This document shows positions 1 through 9,241 of a stretch of 64,000 nt of DNA, in pieces. This DNA comes from Phycisphaerales bacterium (lineage in GTDB: Bacteria; Planctomycetota; Phycisphaerae; Phycisphaerales; UBA1924), in assembly GCA_020427395.1 (NCBI GenBank), contig JAGQON010000015.1, forward strand, positions 28,609 through 92,608, in the 5' to 3' direction. The notes beneath the pieces were generated by a model. It searched no databases. It saw only the letters and a list, made by a program, of their open reading frames with translations, and had not been told where the DNA came from. A program made the position numbers and the translations under genes. How positions within the stretch are numbered: position 1 is the first letter of the stretch; each line of letters opens with the position of its first letter.

Positions 1-1
1 T

Positions 2-1321
2 ATTGTGCTGACGGATGTGAACCTGGGAGCGGAATCGGGCATCGATTTCATCGAAGAGCTTCGCGGGCAGGGCTACGCAGGCGCCGTTGTGGTGATGACT
101 GCGTTCGCATCGGTTGATGACGCGGTTCGGGCGATGAAGCTGGGAGCGGATGACTACCTCGCCAAGCCCGTACGGCTCGAGGAACTGATGATTATCACTG
201 ATCGGCTCCTTGAACAGCAGCGCACCTCTCGGCACCTGCGGCTGTACCAGCGGATGCGTCAGGTCGATCAGGCAAGCAACCGCCCTGTCGGGAAGTCGCC
301 TGCGTGGGTTAAGACGCTCGAACTCGCCGAACGCCTCGCGAAGATCCCCGTGGTCAATCGCACGGCCGACCTGGGAAGTTCAAGTGGTGGGGCGGTCACG
401 ACCGTTCTGATCACCGGCGAGACCGGTGCGGGCAAGGGCGTGCTCGCCAAGCACCTGCACAATAGCAGTGAGGATCCCAAGCAGCCATTCGTTCATGTCA
501 ACTGCACCGCCCTGCCAGCAACCCTGATCGAAGGCGAGTTGTTCGGGCATGAGAAGGGCGCGTTCACCGACGCGAAAGAGGCACGTGAGGGGCTCTTTGA
601 GATGGCAGACGGCGGTACGATCTTCCTCGATGAGATCGGTGATCTGCCGCTTGAGCTTCAGGCGAAGCTGCTGACAGTGCTTGAGGAGGGCAAGATACGC
701 CGGGTGGGTTCGGCAAAGGAACGCACGATCAGGGTCAGGGTGCTTGCCGCGACCAATCGTGATCTAGAGAAGGCAGTCGAAGACGGGGGGTTTCGAGAAG
801 ACCTGCTGTACCGGATTAACGCGTTCACCATTGTGCTTCCGAGTTTGCGAGAGCGGGGCGACGACGCGGTGCTGATCGCGCAGAATCTGGTCGATCGCCT
901 TCGTCGTGAATATGGTCTGGCACCGATCGAACTCAGCGCCGACGCCAGGAAGGCTGTTGCATCGCACTCGTGGCCCGGAAATGTCCGTGAACTCTTCAAT
1001 GTAATCCAGCGTGCTGCGATGCTCTGCGAGGGTGACGAGATCGAAGTTACCGATCTCGGCCTCCGTGCCTCGGGTGTTCCGACTGTGCCGAGTCACTCAT
1101 CGGGGAGCTCGCCTGCGACCGGAGGGCTCGTATTCGATTTCGAGGGCGGGACTCATACCGCGGAAGAGGTCGAACGCACGCTGATGTTGCAGGCACTCGA
1201 GCATACTCGTGGCAATGTGTCCAAGGCGGCCCGGCTCATCGGGATGCAGCGGTCGAGTTTCAGATACCGTATCGAGCGTTACAGTCTAGATGAACAGGTC
1301 CGGGAGATCGTGGAGCGATGA
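2..1321 (+). CDS. NtrC-family sigma-54-dependent response regulator, 5'-truncated by window edge
   Basis: A DNA-binding activator that should use ATP to open sigma-54 promoters on phosphorylation by an unseen sensor kinase. The open frame runs into the window edge, so the beginning of the receiver is missing; the visible part starts just before the phospho-acceptor Asp (LTDVNL) and includes the conserved Lys of LAKPV. Numbering from the GTG at 5, the AAA+ domain has Walker A GETGAGKG (138-145), GAFTDA (185-190, where GAFTGA is usual), Walker B GTIFLDE and an arginine-finger region FREDLLYR (263-270). A Fis-type helix-turn-helix ([20 protein letters not shown]) lies near 403-422. The stop overlaps the ATG of the next, secreted dockerin gene by four bases (ATGA). 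Two sigma-54 promoters with shared upstream palindromes follow within 13 kb and are its obvious candidate targets, which is inference. Confidence 0.93.
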   Translation: MVLTDVNLGAESGIDFIEELRGQGYAGAVVVMTAFASVDDAVRAMKLGADDYLAKPVRLEELMIITDRLLEQQRTSRHLRLYQRMRQVDQASNRPVGKSPAWVKTLELAERLAKIPVVNRTADLGSSSGGAVTTVLITGETGAGKGVLAKHLHNSSEDPKQPFVHVNCTALPATLIEGELFGHEKGAFTDAKEAREGLFEMADGGTIFLDEIGDLPLELQAKLLTVLEEGKIRRVGSAKERTIRVRVLAATNRDLEKAVEDGGFREDLLYRINAFTIVLPSLRERGDDAVLIAQNLVDRLRREYGLAPIELSADARKAVASHSWPGNVRELFNVIQRAAMLCEGDEIEVTDLGLRASGVPTVPSHSSGSSPATGGLVFDFEGGTHTAEEVERTLMLQALEHTRGNVSKAARLIGMQRSSFRYRIERYSLDEQVREIVER

Positions 1322-3789
1322 GCAGCCGCCCGATACTCATCTCGACATTGCTCGTCTCCGCCATGACCACCTTGGTCCTTGGCTCGGGGAGTGACGGTGT
1401 CCACGCGGACAAAGTCGGCGATGCTGTTATCCGCCGTACGGACGCGGGAAACAACGCGCCGCTCCCAGAGAACTTCGAGCCGATCGATCTGCTGCAGCTT
1501 CGTGTTGAGGGATGGGAAACAAGCACGCCCGAGACAAACCCGTACACCGGCGATTCAACTGGTGGAGACGCGAACCTGGTTCGGATTCAGATCAAGCTGG
1601 ACGGATTGGTGACGCCTCCCGGCCCGATCGGTCTCGACGCATCGCCTTACGATCCGTACATGTTCGGCGATCGCCCGCTCTTCGGGTACATTGAGCTTGA
1701 TCTCGATGGTCAGAGGAACAGCGGAGGCGAGTTGATGCCGCTTGCGCAGAATCGCTACCTTGCAAATGTTGGACGCTTCGGCCTGAATCCGTACGGATCG
1801 ATCTCTGATCGTATCGTGCGTGAGCCGGGTGATGTGGACAGCGACTATTCGACAGCGCCCCAGTTTGAGCGATCGGGAAGTGAGTTCGTGCTCGCGCTCT
1901 GTGGCTGCTTTACGCCGGGCATTGTTTCACAGGACGGTGATCTGGATTCCGTCTTCGACGAGGGAGAGACATGGATCGTATCGGGGCGTTTCTTTGAACG
2001 GTTTATCGCGTTCGCTCCGGAGAGTGGGCTATTCGGTGGGAGTGATTTCGGTCACTTTGATCCAATCGTGGATCTGCAGTTCAAGCACGATCAAGCCAGT
2101 GATACGACCACCGTCACGCTGATTTTTCCGGTCACAAACGAGGGTGCCGCCGCGCTGCTGGGAGAGTGGCAGCAGTCCATCGATCTCGATATCTCCAATC
2201 AGACATCGATCGCTGAAGCGCTCGATGATCTGATCTACGGATCACAGTATGCAACGGGAAATCTCCTTCAGCTGGTTGAGCAGTGGGAGAATCGTGATCT
2301 TGAGGATTACTACCGTCCCAGGGACTGGGATGTCACGGCGATCATCGGCACCGCGCCCATCGTCAAAGACCCGCAGGCACTCTTTGTCTGGACTGATACC
2401 GGATTTGATGAGGTCCGTGGCGATTTCGATGACGACGAGGTCTACTCGCCTCAAGACTGCGCACAGCTCTCCTCGCTGATCAGCTCACTCGACGGCACGA
2501 TCGATGACGCGGATGGGATGATGAACGGCGAGGTGCAACTCCCAAACTTTGCGCTCGGCTTCAGTCTTTATGATCTCAACTATGACGGGTTGATCAGTGA
2601 CGAGGATATCGCGGATATCCCCGCGTACACCGTCGAACCGATCGCGTACTTCACGGCCACAACAAGCGTTCGCGGGGCGAGCGATTCTGGGCATGTCGTC
2701 GGCGATCAGGTGAACCTGGGGCTGAGCCAGCCCTTTATCGCAACGGCCGAGAACGGGCTCATCCTGCTCCCGCTGCCGAGCGGGTACACATCCGGCGCCG
2801 CGCTTGATGTCAACAATGCCGGTGTGATCGTGGGCACGGTTTCGGACACGAACTTTCCGTTCGATCTCGGTGAACCCGCGATCTGGACGCCTGACGGTAA
2901 CGGCGGGTACAGCGTCGCGATCCCCGAGCAGTTCGCCACGCTCCCTGGGCCATTCGGGACGATGTCAATCGACGGCGGAATGGCTGTCGCGATCAATGAC
3001 AACGGCACAATCGTCGGCTGGTCTCGCTTCTTCGGATTTCAGGGCGGGCCATCCACTCAGTTCTTCCAAACCGGTGCTCCGATTGACCTCAATGCGCTCG
3101 GTTTTGAGGCGACCGTGACGGACCTCAACGAGAATGATGTCGTTGTAGGCGACGGACTCCGGTTTGATATCCAATCCGGTGTGGTGACCAATCTGGGTGT
3201 CCCCGCTCCGGGTGAGGATGATGTGTCTTTCACTTTCGTCGAATCGTACTCGATCAATGACAACAATCAGGTCATCGCTGCGGCACATCGCGCAACGGCG
3301 GGCTCTGATCGCTGGCTGACCTTCATCCATGATGATCTGAACGGCTGGCAGCGGTACAGCCTCAACCAACTCCCCGCGCCATTTGTCGGGTTCTACGACA
3401 ACAACAACGCCGGCGATGTCTCCGCGACCGGCGGGGTGCTCTTCTCGCCCGATGGCGTCCTGGCGAGCGGATTCGATGAGCTGCTCGCGGTTGGATACAC
3501 GCAGTGGGATACATCGCTTGGATTCATCGCCGACGATCGCAGGATCTACACCACCGCGTTCGATACGAGCTCCGGTGATAACGCGATCGTGGCGCTCGTT
3601 CCCGAGGGGATGATCCCGGATTGCCCCGCTGATGTGAACAGCGACGGGATGCTCAACTTTTTCGATGTCAGCGCATTCCTTGTTGCCTACAACACGACAG
3701 ATCCGTTGGCTGATTTCAACAATGACGGGCTCTTCAACTTCTTTGATGTCAGCGCATTCCTGAGCGGATTCAATGCGGGTTGCCCGTAA
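1318..3789 (+). CDS. Secreted GC-type dockerin protein with HAF-like repeats
   Basis: An 823-residue exported protein of unknown function. The N-terminus has a signal peptide (hydrophobic ISTLLVSAMTTLVLG, Ala-rich cleavage region near residue 30). The middle contains an EF-hand-like stretch (around 365-440, with DLNYDGLISDEDI), followed by repeats of the type INDNGTIVGWS, VNNAGVIVGT and INDNNQVIAA, as in extracellular HAF-repeat proteins. The C-terminus has two calcium-loop segments, DVNSDGMLNFFDVSAF and DFNNDGLFNFFDVSAF, ending NAGCP. The start overlaps the stop of the sigma-54 activator gene, so the two should be co-translated. No catalytic motif was recognised. The dockerin module implies attachment to a partner or to the cell surface, but no cohesin is visible in the window. 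Confidence 0.88.
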   Translation: MSSRPILISTLLVSAMTTLVLGSGSDGVHADKVGDAVIRRTDAGNNAPLPENFEPIDLLQLRVEGWETSTPETNPYTGDSTGGDANLVRIQIKLDGLVTPPGPIGLDASPYDPYMFGDRPLFGYIELDLDGQRNSGGELMPLAQNRYLANVGRFGLNPYGSISDRIVREPGDVDSDYSTAPQFERSGSEFVLALCGCFTPGIVSQDGDLDSVFDEGETWIVSGRFFERFIAFAPESGLFGGSDFGHFDPIVDLQFKHDQASDTTTVTLIFPVTNEGAAALLGEWQQSIDLDISNQTSIAEALDDLIYGSQYATGNLLQLVEQWENRDLEDYYRPRDWDVTAIIGTAPIVKDPQALFVWTDTGFDEVRGDFDDDEVYSPQDCAQLSSLISSLDGTIDDADGMMNGEVQLPNFALGFSLYDLNYDGLISDEDIADIPAYTVEPIAYFTATTSVRGASDSGHVVGDQVNLGLSQPFIATAENGLILLPLPSGYTSGAALDVNNAGVIVGTVSDTNFPFDLGEPAIWTPDGNGGYSVAIPEQFATLPGPFGTMSIDGGMAVAINDNGTIVGWSRFFGFQGGPSTQFFQTGAPIDLNALGFEATVTDLNENDVVVGDGLRFDIQSGVVTNLGVPAPGEDDVSFTFVESYSINDNNQVIAAAHRATAGSDRWLTFIHDDLNGWQRYSLNQLPAPFVGFYDNNNAGDVSATGGVLFSPDGVLASGFDELLAVGYTQWDTSLGFIADDRRIYTTAFDTSSGDNAIVALVPEGMIPDCPADVNSDGMLNFFDVSAFLVAYNTTDPLADFNNDGLFNFFDVSAFLSGFNAGCP

Positions 3790-3797
3790 GCTCCGTT

Positions 3798-3819
3798 GAG
3801 ATGAATGAACTTTCATCTC
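3798..3819 (+). terminator. Hairpin after first dockerin gene, weak terminator candidate
   Basis: A perfect 8-bp stem GAGATGAA / TTCATCTC with a 6-base loop lies 9 bases after the stop codon at 3789. There is no following run of T, so it may be a processing or stability hairpin rather than an intrinsic terminator. Confidence 0.35.
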
Positions 3820-3896
3820 CCAATCGATCAAAAGTAAGATCGGTACGGAGGCGCGAGATTGATCGGCCTTCGCTCTTATCGCATTGATTGGCGAGA

Positions 3897-3923
3897 TCTG
3901 GCCAACCAATGCGTTCGTGGCCA
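3897..3923 (+). promoter_or_regulatory. Candidate enhancer (UAS) with two TGGCCA palindromes
   Basis: TCTGGCCA and TGGCCA are separated by 13 bases. The same arrangement, with the same spacing, recurs at 13324-13350 upstream of the second sigma-54 promoter. The centre of the proximal palindrome lies about 64 bases upstream of the TGGCA element, a normal place for a bacterial enhancer-binding-protein site. The likely ligand is the NtrC-type regulator encoded at the left edge. Confidence 0.55.
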
Positions 3924-3983
3924 GCATTCGCCTACATCGCATCGATCGATCATCCCTCAGGATGTTCTGCGAGATATAGAGGT

Positions 3984-3999
3984 TGGCATGAAACTTGCA
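3984..3999 (+). promoter_or_regulatory. Sigma-54 (RpoN) promoter for the 4.0-13.3 kb operon
   Basis: TGGCATGAAACTTGCA matches the consensus TGGCAC-N5-TTGCA in every fixed position except C to T at base 6, with exact GG/GC spacing. Transcription would begin about 12 bases after the GC, near 4010, before the chosen start codon at 4048 and after the alternative ATG at 3988, so it also favours the later start. Confidence 0.75.
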
Positions 4000-4047
4000 C
4001 GAGTCTCATCAACACACACCACACCTTCGGGTCATCAGGGTATCAAC

Positions 4048-6261
4048 ATGAACGTACAATACACTTCGATCGCGTGCCTGATTCTTTCTTCAATCAATCC
4101 GGTTCTCGCCGCACCTGGCGATGTCTCCTGGAATCTCCTTCGCCCCAGCAACACAGGTATTCCGGGTGACTACACCCAGACGATTTTCATCGACGACGAC
4201 GATACGCCGTGGATCGGGGGGTATGTCACCTTCTGGGAAGAGGGCGGCATCGCGCATTTCGACGGCACGCGGTGGCGATCGCTGAACAATGTCGATTGCC
4301 CGCAGATCGGCAGTCAGCTTGGCTCTCCTCGGTTTAACGATGTCGTCAAAACCAGCGATGGCATGATGTGGATCGGTAGCGACCAGGGTCTTCTCCGCTT
4401 CGACCCCAGCGTCGAGCCCTGGTGCGTGACACGCTACCACACGGGCAACTCAGGGATCGCGGGTAACTCAATCAATAGTATCGAGATTGCGCCGGATGGC
4501 ACGCTCTGGCTCGCGTGCGACACCTTCGGCAGTTCGAGTCAGGGCGGGCTTACGCAGTACGACCCAGTGAGCAACACATGGAACTCGTGGGACACCAGCA
4601 ACGGACTGCCTTGGTGGTCCGGCTGGGACTGGGTGGACTATCTGGCCGTCCAGCCCGACGCGAGCGGCGGGTACACCGTCTGGTTCGGCTCGTCCGAAAT
4701 GGGCATGACCAGCTACAAGGACGGGCTCTTCATCTGGTATGGCAGCCCAACACCGCCGCCCGGCAGCCCACGCCCAACAGGTGTGCCCGGGAAGCATGCG
4801 ACACTCCCGAACGGGGATATGCTCGTCAACACCACGCAGGGCATCGCGTTTCGTCATACCGACGGGACCTACACCATCGTTGGTTCTGCCCCGGCGGGGC
4901 TCTCGAGTGAGGTCTCCATCATCGAGCCCATCTCGAACAACCGAGTGTTGTTGGGCACCTATCACGCGGATGTGTTCCTCTGGGATAGCGGGACTTGGAC
5001 CCATCTGGGTAACTGGGGTTCTGGTAACCATACTTACACGCTGGCTGAAGACTCCAAGGGCGCGATCTGGGCCGGCGGTATCGGTGGATCATCGAAGTAT
5101 GAGAACGGGCATTGGCAGCGTTACCGCCTGAGCAATACCGGCATGCTCGATTTCTTTGCACGCGATGTGACTCTTGCGCCCAATGGTGATGTCGCGATGA
5201 CCGCCAATGCGGCCCCCGGTGTTGGTGGCTTTGACATCTTGCATCCCGATGGGACATGGACGAACGCCAATGTTGCGACCTATGGACTCGGGCTCGACTG
5301 GCCCTTCCCTACGGATAACACGAGCGCGGTCGAGTTCCGTGAAAACGGCAATCTGCTTTTCGCGCCGACCAACAACGGGCTCTACGAGTATGACGGGGAT
5401 GGCTTTGTCACAATGATCCCCCAGACTTTCGACTTCGAGCATATCGCGGCGACCACGAGTGGTCGCGCTTGGGCGACGACGGGTCGTGCCGTCGCGTTTA
5501 TGGAGGGTGCTGATGGGAACTGGCAGCAGTTTGGGTACGCCGACGGGCTTCCGGTGGGTGATATCTGCGCCGTCGTTCGCGACCCGATCGACCCGGATTC
5601 GGTCTGGATCGCGGCTCAGTTCGGTGCGGTCAAGACCGACGGTGTGAACTGGGAGCAGGTGCCTCGCGAGGCCATCGGTCTCGATCGTGATTCGACGGGG
5701 TACCACTTCTGGTCCTTCGATGTCGCTGCCGACGGCACGCTCTGGATCGGCAGCGGCATGGGCCTGTACCACTACGACCCGTCAACCGGGCTTTATGACC
5801 AGTACAACATGGCGAACTCATCAATCCCCAGCGACGACATCCACAATGTGGAGATTGCGCCCGACGGGTCGGTCTGGATATCGATGTTTGATCAGGGGTT
5901 CCCATACCCCGGCGGCGTCTCGCAGCTCAAGGACGGCGTCTGGCGCCACTGGACACAGGGCTCGAGCCCGCTGCCGCATAACCAGATCTGGGACCTCGCA
6001 TCGCGTGTCACACCTGAGGGTTACGAGATGTGGGTTGTCTGCGCGAGTGAAGCGATCGCGATCATCAGCGTCGAGGGCGAGGGCGCGCAGCCCTGCGTCG
6101 CGGACCTCACAGGAGACGGCAACCTCGACTTCTTTGATGTGAGCGAGTTCCTCAACGGGTTCAACGCATCCGATCCGATCGCGGACCTGACCGGCGATGG
6201 TCTGTTTGACTTCTTCGATGTCAGCGCATTCCTCAACGCATACAACGCGGGTTGCCCGTGA
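4048..6261 (+). CDS. Secreted beta-propeller (Reg_prop-like) GC-type dockerin protein
   Basis: A 737-residue exported protein. The signal peptide is MNVQYTSIACLILSSINPVLA. The body contains many repeats of the ligand-binding propeller type seen in two-component regulator propellers: MMWIGSDQGLLRFDP, TLWLACDTFG..GGLTQYDP, AIWAGGIGG..KYENGHW, TLWIGSGMGLYHYDP. It ends with paired DLTGDGNLDFFDVSEF and DLTGDGLFDFFDVSAF segments and NAGCP. The frame is open upstream to 3859 and an ATG exists at 3988 with a GAGG in front, but the sigma-54 promoter at 3984-3999 would place that start upstream of the transcript, so 4048 is preferred. It heads five closely spaced dockerin genes. Function unknown; a substrate-binding or surface structural role is inference. 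Confidence 0.87.
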   Translation: MNVQYTSIACLILSSINPVLAAPGDVSWNLLRPSNTGIPGDYTQTIFIDDDDTPWIGGYVTFWEEGGIAHFDGTRWRSLNNVDCPQIGSQLGSPRFNDVVKTSDGMMWIGSDQGLLRFDPSVEPWCVTRYHTGNSGIAGNSINSIEIAPDGTLWLACDTFGSSSQGGLTQYDPVSNTWNSWDTSNGLPWWSGWDWVDYLAVQPDASGGYTVWFGSSEMGMTSYKDGLFIWYGSPTPPPGSPRPTGVPGKHATLPNGDMLVNTTQGIAFRHTDGTYTIVGSAPAGLSSEVSIIEPISNNRVLLGTYHADVFLWDSGTWTHLGNWGSGNHTYTLAEDSKGAIWAGGIGGSSKYENGHWQRYRLSNTGMLDFFARDVTLAPNGDVAMTANAAPGVGGFDILHPDGTWTNANVATYGLGLDWPFPTDNTSAVEFRENGNLLFAPTNNGLYEYDGDGFVTMIPQTFDFEHIAATTSGRAWATTGRAVAFMEGADGNWQQFGYADGLPVGDICAVVRDPIDPDSVWIAAQFGAVKTDGVNWEQVPREAIGLDRDSTGYHFWSFDVAADGTLWIGSGMGLYHYDPSTGLYDQYNMANSSIPSDDIHNVEIAPDGSVWISMFDQGFPYPGGVSQLKDGVWRHWTQGSSPLPHNQIWDLASRVTPEGYEMWVVCASEAIAIISVEGEGAQPCVADLTGDGNLDFFDVSEFLNGFNASDPIADLTGDGLFDFFDVSAFLNAYNAGCP

Positions 6262-6300
6262 TCTCGAAACAGTTTTCACATCCCCATGCAATCAGGAACC

Positions 6301-7638
6301 ATGAAGAGATTGACCATGAAACGAGCAACGACCATCGCGATCGCACTCACCGCAAGCTCAGCATTGGCTCAAGATTGTTCGTGGGATCTTGAAACGACGC
6401 CGAACCCGCAGGGGAGCCTGATTCTCTACGGTATCGATGGCATTGCGGGCGACAACATTTGGGCGGCCGGCAAGCGGTACATCTTCCAGCTTGGCGATTC
6501 TCAGACGCTCAACTACATCGCCCGCTGGGATGGAACAGCGTGGACAGAGATGACGGTTCCTCAGCCCAGCCAACTCCGCGACTTTCAGTCGCTTAGTGAC
6601 GTTCTGGCAATTGATACAGATCATGCAGTTGCCGTTGGCACATATAACCCGTCTTCTGGCTCATCTCTCGCGCAATCAATGCTGTGGGACGGGACTGACT
6701 GGGAGCTGCTGCTCTCTCCTGCGTATAGCGGCGGAAGCGGTTTTTATGGGCTTGGAAAGGCTGGAGAACAGGTATGGGGTGTAGGGTACAGGTATTCGGA
6801 GCTCCCTCCGCCGGCCGCACTGAGCTACCCGATGGCTGCTCGTTTCGATGGCAGTAACTGGGATGTCGTATTTGTGCCGCCGCTCGCCGAGACCGGCGGG
6901 CGTAGCACCAACTACTTGCATGACATTGAAGGCGCGAGCGAGAATGATGCGTGGGCCGTCGGGAGCGCGCAGGAGACAGGGACCGGTGGGTTTGGCCCGG
7001 CGGCGATGATGGTTCGGTGGGACGGATCGGAGTGGTCGCAGTACGATCTGTTCCCGATCCTGCAATCAACCTCCTTTTCGAGTCTGCAGGCGATCGAAGT
7101 CATCAGCAGCAATGACGCGTGGGCGGCAGGATATGACTACGACATCTCTCTGCAGCAGACGATCCCGCTGATCGTGCACTGGGACGGCAGCTCGTGGAGC
7201 AATGTGCCAGTCCCAACATTCGACGAAACCGCGGAGCTCCGTTCGATCACGGCGCGTAGCGCGGACGATATCTACGCAGCGGGAACACAGATTGATGCCA
7301 ATGGCTTCCCGCACGCATTGATACTGCATTACAACGGCAGCGACTGGTCGGTGATCCCGGAATCTGAGCTGGCCGACTTCGGCACATGGTTCCGAGCCAT
7401 GACCTCGGTCGATGGCGAGGTCTGGGCTGCCGGTCAGTCGAACGATCTCAGCACGGGAATCACGCAACGGAAAGTTGATTGCACTTCGTGCCCGTCGGAT
7501 CTCAATAACGATGGGACGCTGGATTTCTTTGATGTCTCCATCTTCGTGAATACACAACCCGACTTCGATGGGAGCGGGACCTTCGACTTCTTCGATGTGA
7601 GTGCGTATCTCAACGCGTACAGCGCTGGATGTCCCTGA
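6301..7638 (+). CDS. Secreted beta-propeller GC-type dockerin protein
   Basis: About 445 residues. The signal peptide (MKRATTIAIALTASSALAQ core) can be reached from ATGs at 6286, 6301 or 6316; 6301 is chosen because an AGGA precedes it, but the choice is uncertain. Repeats with the pattern DxWAAG occur through the chain (GDNIWAAGKRY, ENDAWAVGSAQ, SNDAWAAGYD, ADDIYAAGTQ), typical of a six- or seven-bladed propeller. The dockerin module is shorter than in its neighbours: DLNNDGTLDFFDVSIFVN is followed almost directly by DFDGSGTFDFFDVSAYLN and ends SAGCP. It lies 39 bases after the preceding gene, in the same presumed operon. No enzyme motif was seen. Confidence 0.85.
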   Translation: MKRLTMKRATTIAIALTASSALAQDCSWDLETTPNPQGSLILYGIDGIAGDNIWAAGKRYIFQLGDSQTLNYIARWDGTAWTEMTVPQPSQLRDFQSLSDVLAIDTDHAVAVGTYNPSSGSSLAQSMLWDGTDWELLLSPAYSGGSGFYGLGKAGEQVWGVGYRYSELPPPAALSYPMAARFDGSNWDVVFVPPLAETGGRSTNYLHDIEGASENDAWAVGSAQETGTGGFGPAAMMVRWDGSEWSQYDLFPILQSTSFSSLQAIEVISSNDAWAAGYDYDISLQQTIPLIVHWDGSSWSNVPVPTFDETAELRSITARSADDIYAAGTQIDANGFPHALILHYNGSDWSVIPESELADFGTWFRAMTSVDGEVWAAGQSNDLSTGITQRKVDCTSCPSDLNNDGTLDFFDVSIFVNTQPDFDGSGTFDFFDVSAYLNAYSAGCP

Positions 7639-7655
7639 TAGATCAGAAAGTAGAT

Positions 7656-9200
7656 ATGGTGAAACGGCGTACAAACTACAGAATGCAAATCGTCGGCGTC
7701 AGCACCGGGATTCTCTGCGTGAGTACCTCGGTACACGCAGGCATCGCACCCGACTGGGAAACCATCATCCCATCAACCGATACGCTGAATCTCTCCTTCG
7801 CGAGCTGTGTGACCGCTTCGGATGGGACGAGCTTTGTTCTCACGGGGATCAGCTTTATTGACGATCTCGGTGTGCATCGGGTCAACTCCAACGGCTCGAT
7901 CGGCTGGTTCTCGCGATATGCTGGGCCGCTCGAGCAGGATGTTCCCGCGGGCATCACGCTGTCCTGGGATGAGCAGTTCGTCTATGTGCTCGGTCGAAGC
8001 TCGGTGCCTGGCTTCGGCGACGCTGATTATGCGATCATCAAGTACGATGCGGCAACCGGCGAGGAAATCTGGCGACGCTTGGTCGACGGCGGGAATACCG
8101 GCATCGACAGCCCACAAGACATCGCAGGCACACCCGATGGCGGTGTTGTCGCGACCGGCGGGTTCGCGACGCCGGACGAACAACGAGACTTCGGAACGGT
8201 CAAGCTCAGTGCCAACGGCGATGAAGTTTGGCGGCGCTACTACACTGGTCAAGGGCCGTTCCTCTTTGAGAACGACGACGGCAACGAGATCGTGGTCACA
8301 CCCGAGGGCGATGTCATCGTGAGCGGCGGGGCCAAGGCAGGTAGCAGCAGCAACGATATCTTCACCATCAAGTACGATGGCAATGACGGCACAACGATCT
8401 GGGAGAATCAGTACGGGACCTCGGCGAATGAATCGGTCCGAGACCTGATCCTCGCAGAAGATGGTGATGCCATCGCTTTCATCTCTGGGCCGTTCGGGCT
8501 CGATCGTCAATGGGTCGTGCTGCGAATCGATGGCGATACCGGTGTGCAGCGATGGGTCACGCTTGTCGATCCCGGGCAGGACGAATCGTACGGCCGGATC
8601 ACGGAGGGCCCCGACGGCAGCATCTATGCCACAGGAGCAACCGATCCCGATGGCGACGATGGGAACAACAACGAGAACCTGATCACGATCGCCTACGACG
8701 GCCAGACCGGTAGCGTTCGCTGGGTGAGCGAGTTCGGCGACCTCGGCGCGGGCGATTCAGAATACGGCTCTGACCTGTGTGTCGGTAGAGACGGACGCCT
8801 GTATGTGTTCGGCTCGACTGGTTCGGACTCACTCGTGGGACAGATGTTCGACCGTGATGCGCTCATGCTGTGCTACAACACAGCGGACGGCAGCATCGAG
8901 CAGGTCAGCGTGCTTGAGTTCTCTGACCCGGCCAGCGAAGACGGGGACTGGCTCTACAGAACCGGCTCCGATGAGCTTGGGCACATTTTAGCGTTCGGCG
9001 TCGCGAACAGCTCTGACATCATCGCGACACGGTATACGTTCGAGGCTGCTTGTCCAGCTGATCTCAATGACGATGGTTTGCTGGACTTCTTCGATGTCTC
9101 GTTCTTCGTCAACTCACTGCCCGACTTTGACGGGAGTGGAGACTTTGATTTCTTTGATGTCAGCGCGTTCCTTAGCGCCTTCAACGCGGGTTGCCCCTAA
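7656..9200 (+). CDS. Secreted SBBP-type beta-propeller GC-type dockerin protein
   Basis: About 514 residues. The frame opens at 7629, overlapping the previous gene by 10 bases; ATG 7656 gives a better signal peptide (basic VKRRTNYR, hydrophobic QIVGVSTGILCVSTSVHA) and leaves a 17-base gap. The body has regular 45-55-residue repeats such as GGVVATGGFAT..DFGTVKLSANGDEVWRRYY and GDVIVSGGAKAG..IFTIKYDGNDGTTIWENQYG, the form of SBBP/PQQ-like propellers. The C-terminus has the short-spaced dockerin form with LNDDGLLDFFDVSFF and DFDGSGDFDFFDVSAF and ends NAGCP. No catalytic residues were recognised. Function unknown. Confidence 0.86.
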   Translation: MVKRRTNYRMQIVGVSTGILCVSTSVHAGIAPDWETIIPSTDTLNLSFASCVTASDGTSFVLTGISFIDDLGVHRVNSNGSIGWFSRYAGPLEQDVPAGITLSWDEQFVYVLGRSSVPGFGDADYAIIKYDAATGEEIWRRLVDGGNTGIDSPQDIAGTPDGGVVATGGFATPDEQRDFGTVKLSANGDEVWRRYYTGQGPFLFENDDGNEIVVTPEGDVIVSGGAKAGSSSNDIFTIKYDGNDGTTIWENQYGTSANESVRDLILAEDGDAIAFISGPFGLDRQWVVLRIDGDTGVQRWVTLVDPGQDESYGRITEGPDGSIYATGATDPDGDDGNNNENLITIAYDGQTGSVRWVSEFGDLGAGDSEYGSDLCVGRDGRLYVFGSTGSDSLVGQMFDRDALMLCYNTADGSIEQVSVLEFSDPASEDGDWLYRTGSDELGHILAFGVANSSDIIATRYTFEAACPADLNDDGLLDFFDVSFFVNSLPDFDGSGDFDFFDVSAFLSAFNAGCP

Positions 9201-9241
9201 TCGAATCTCATCTCAGTCACGATCTTAGATTGGTCATACAC

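Noticed and set aside
3859..4047. N-terminal extension of the propeller protein from 3859 or 3988
   Set aside because: The extension overlaps the sigma-54 promoter and enhancer sites and pushes the signal peptide inside the chain.
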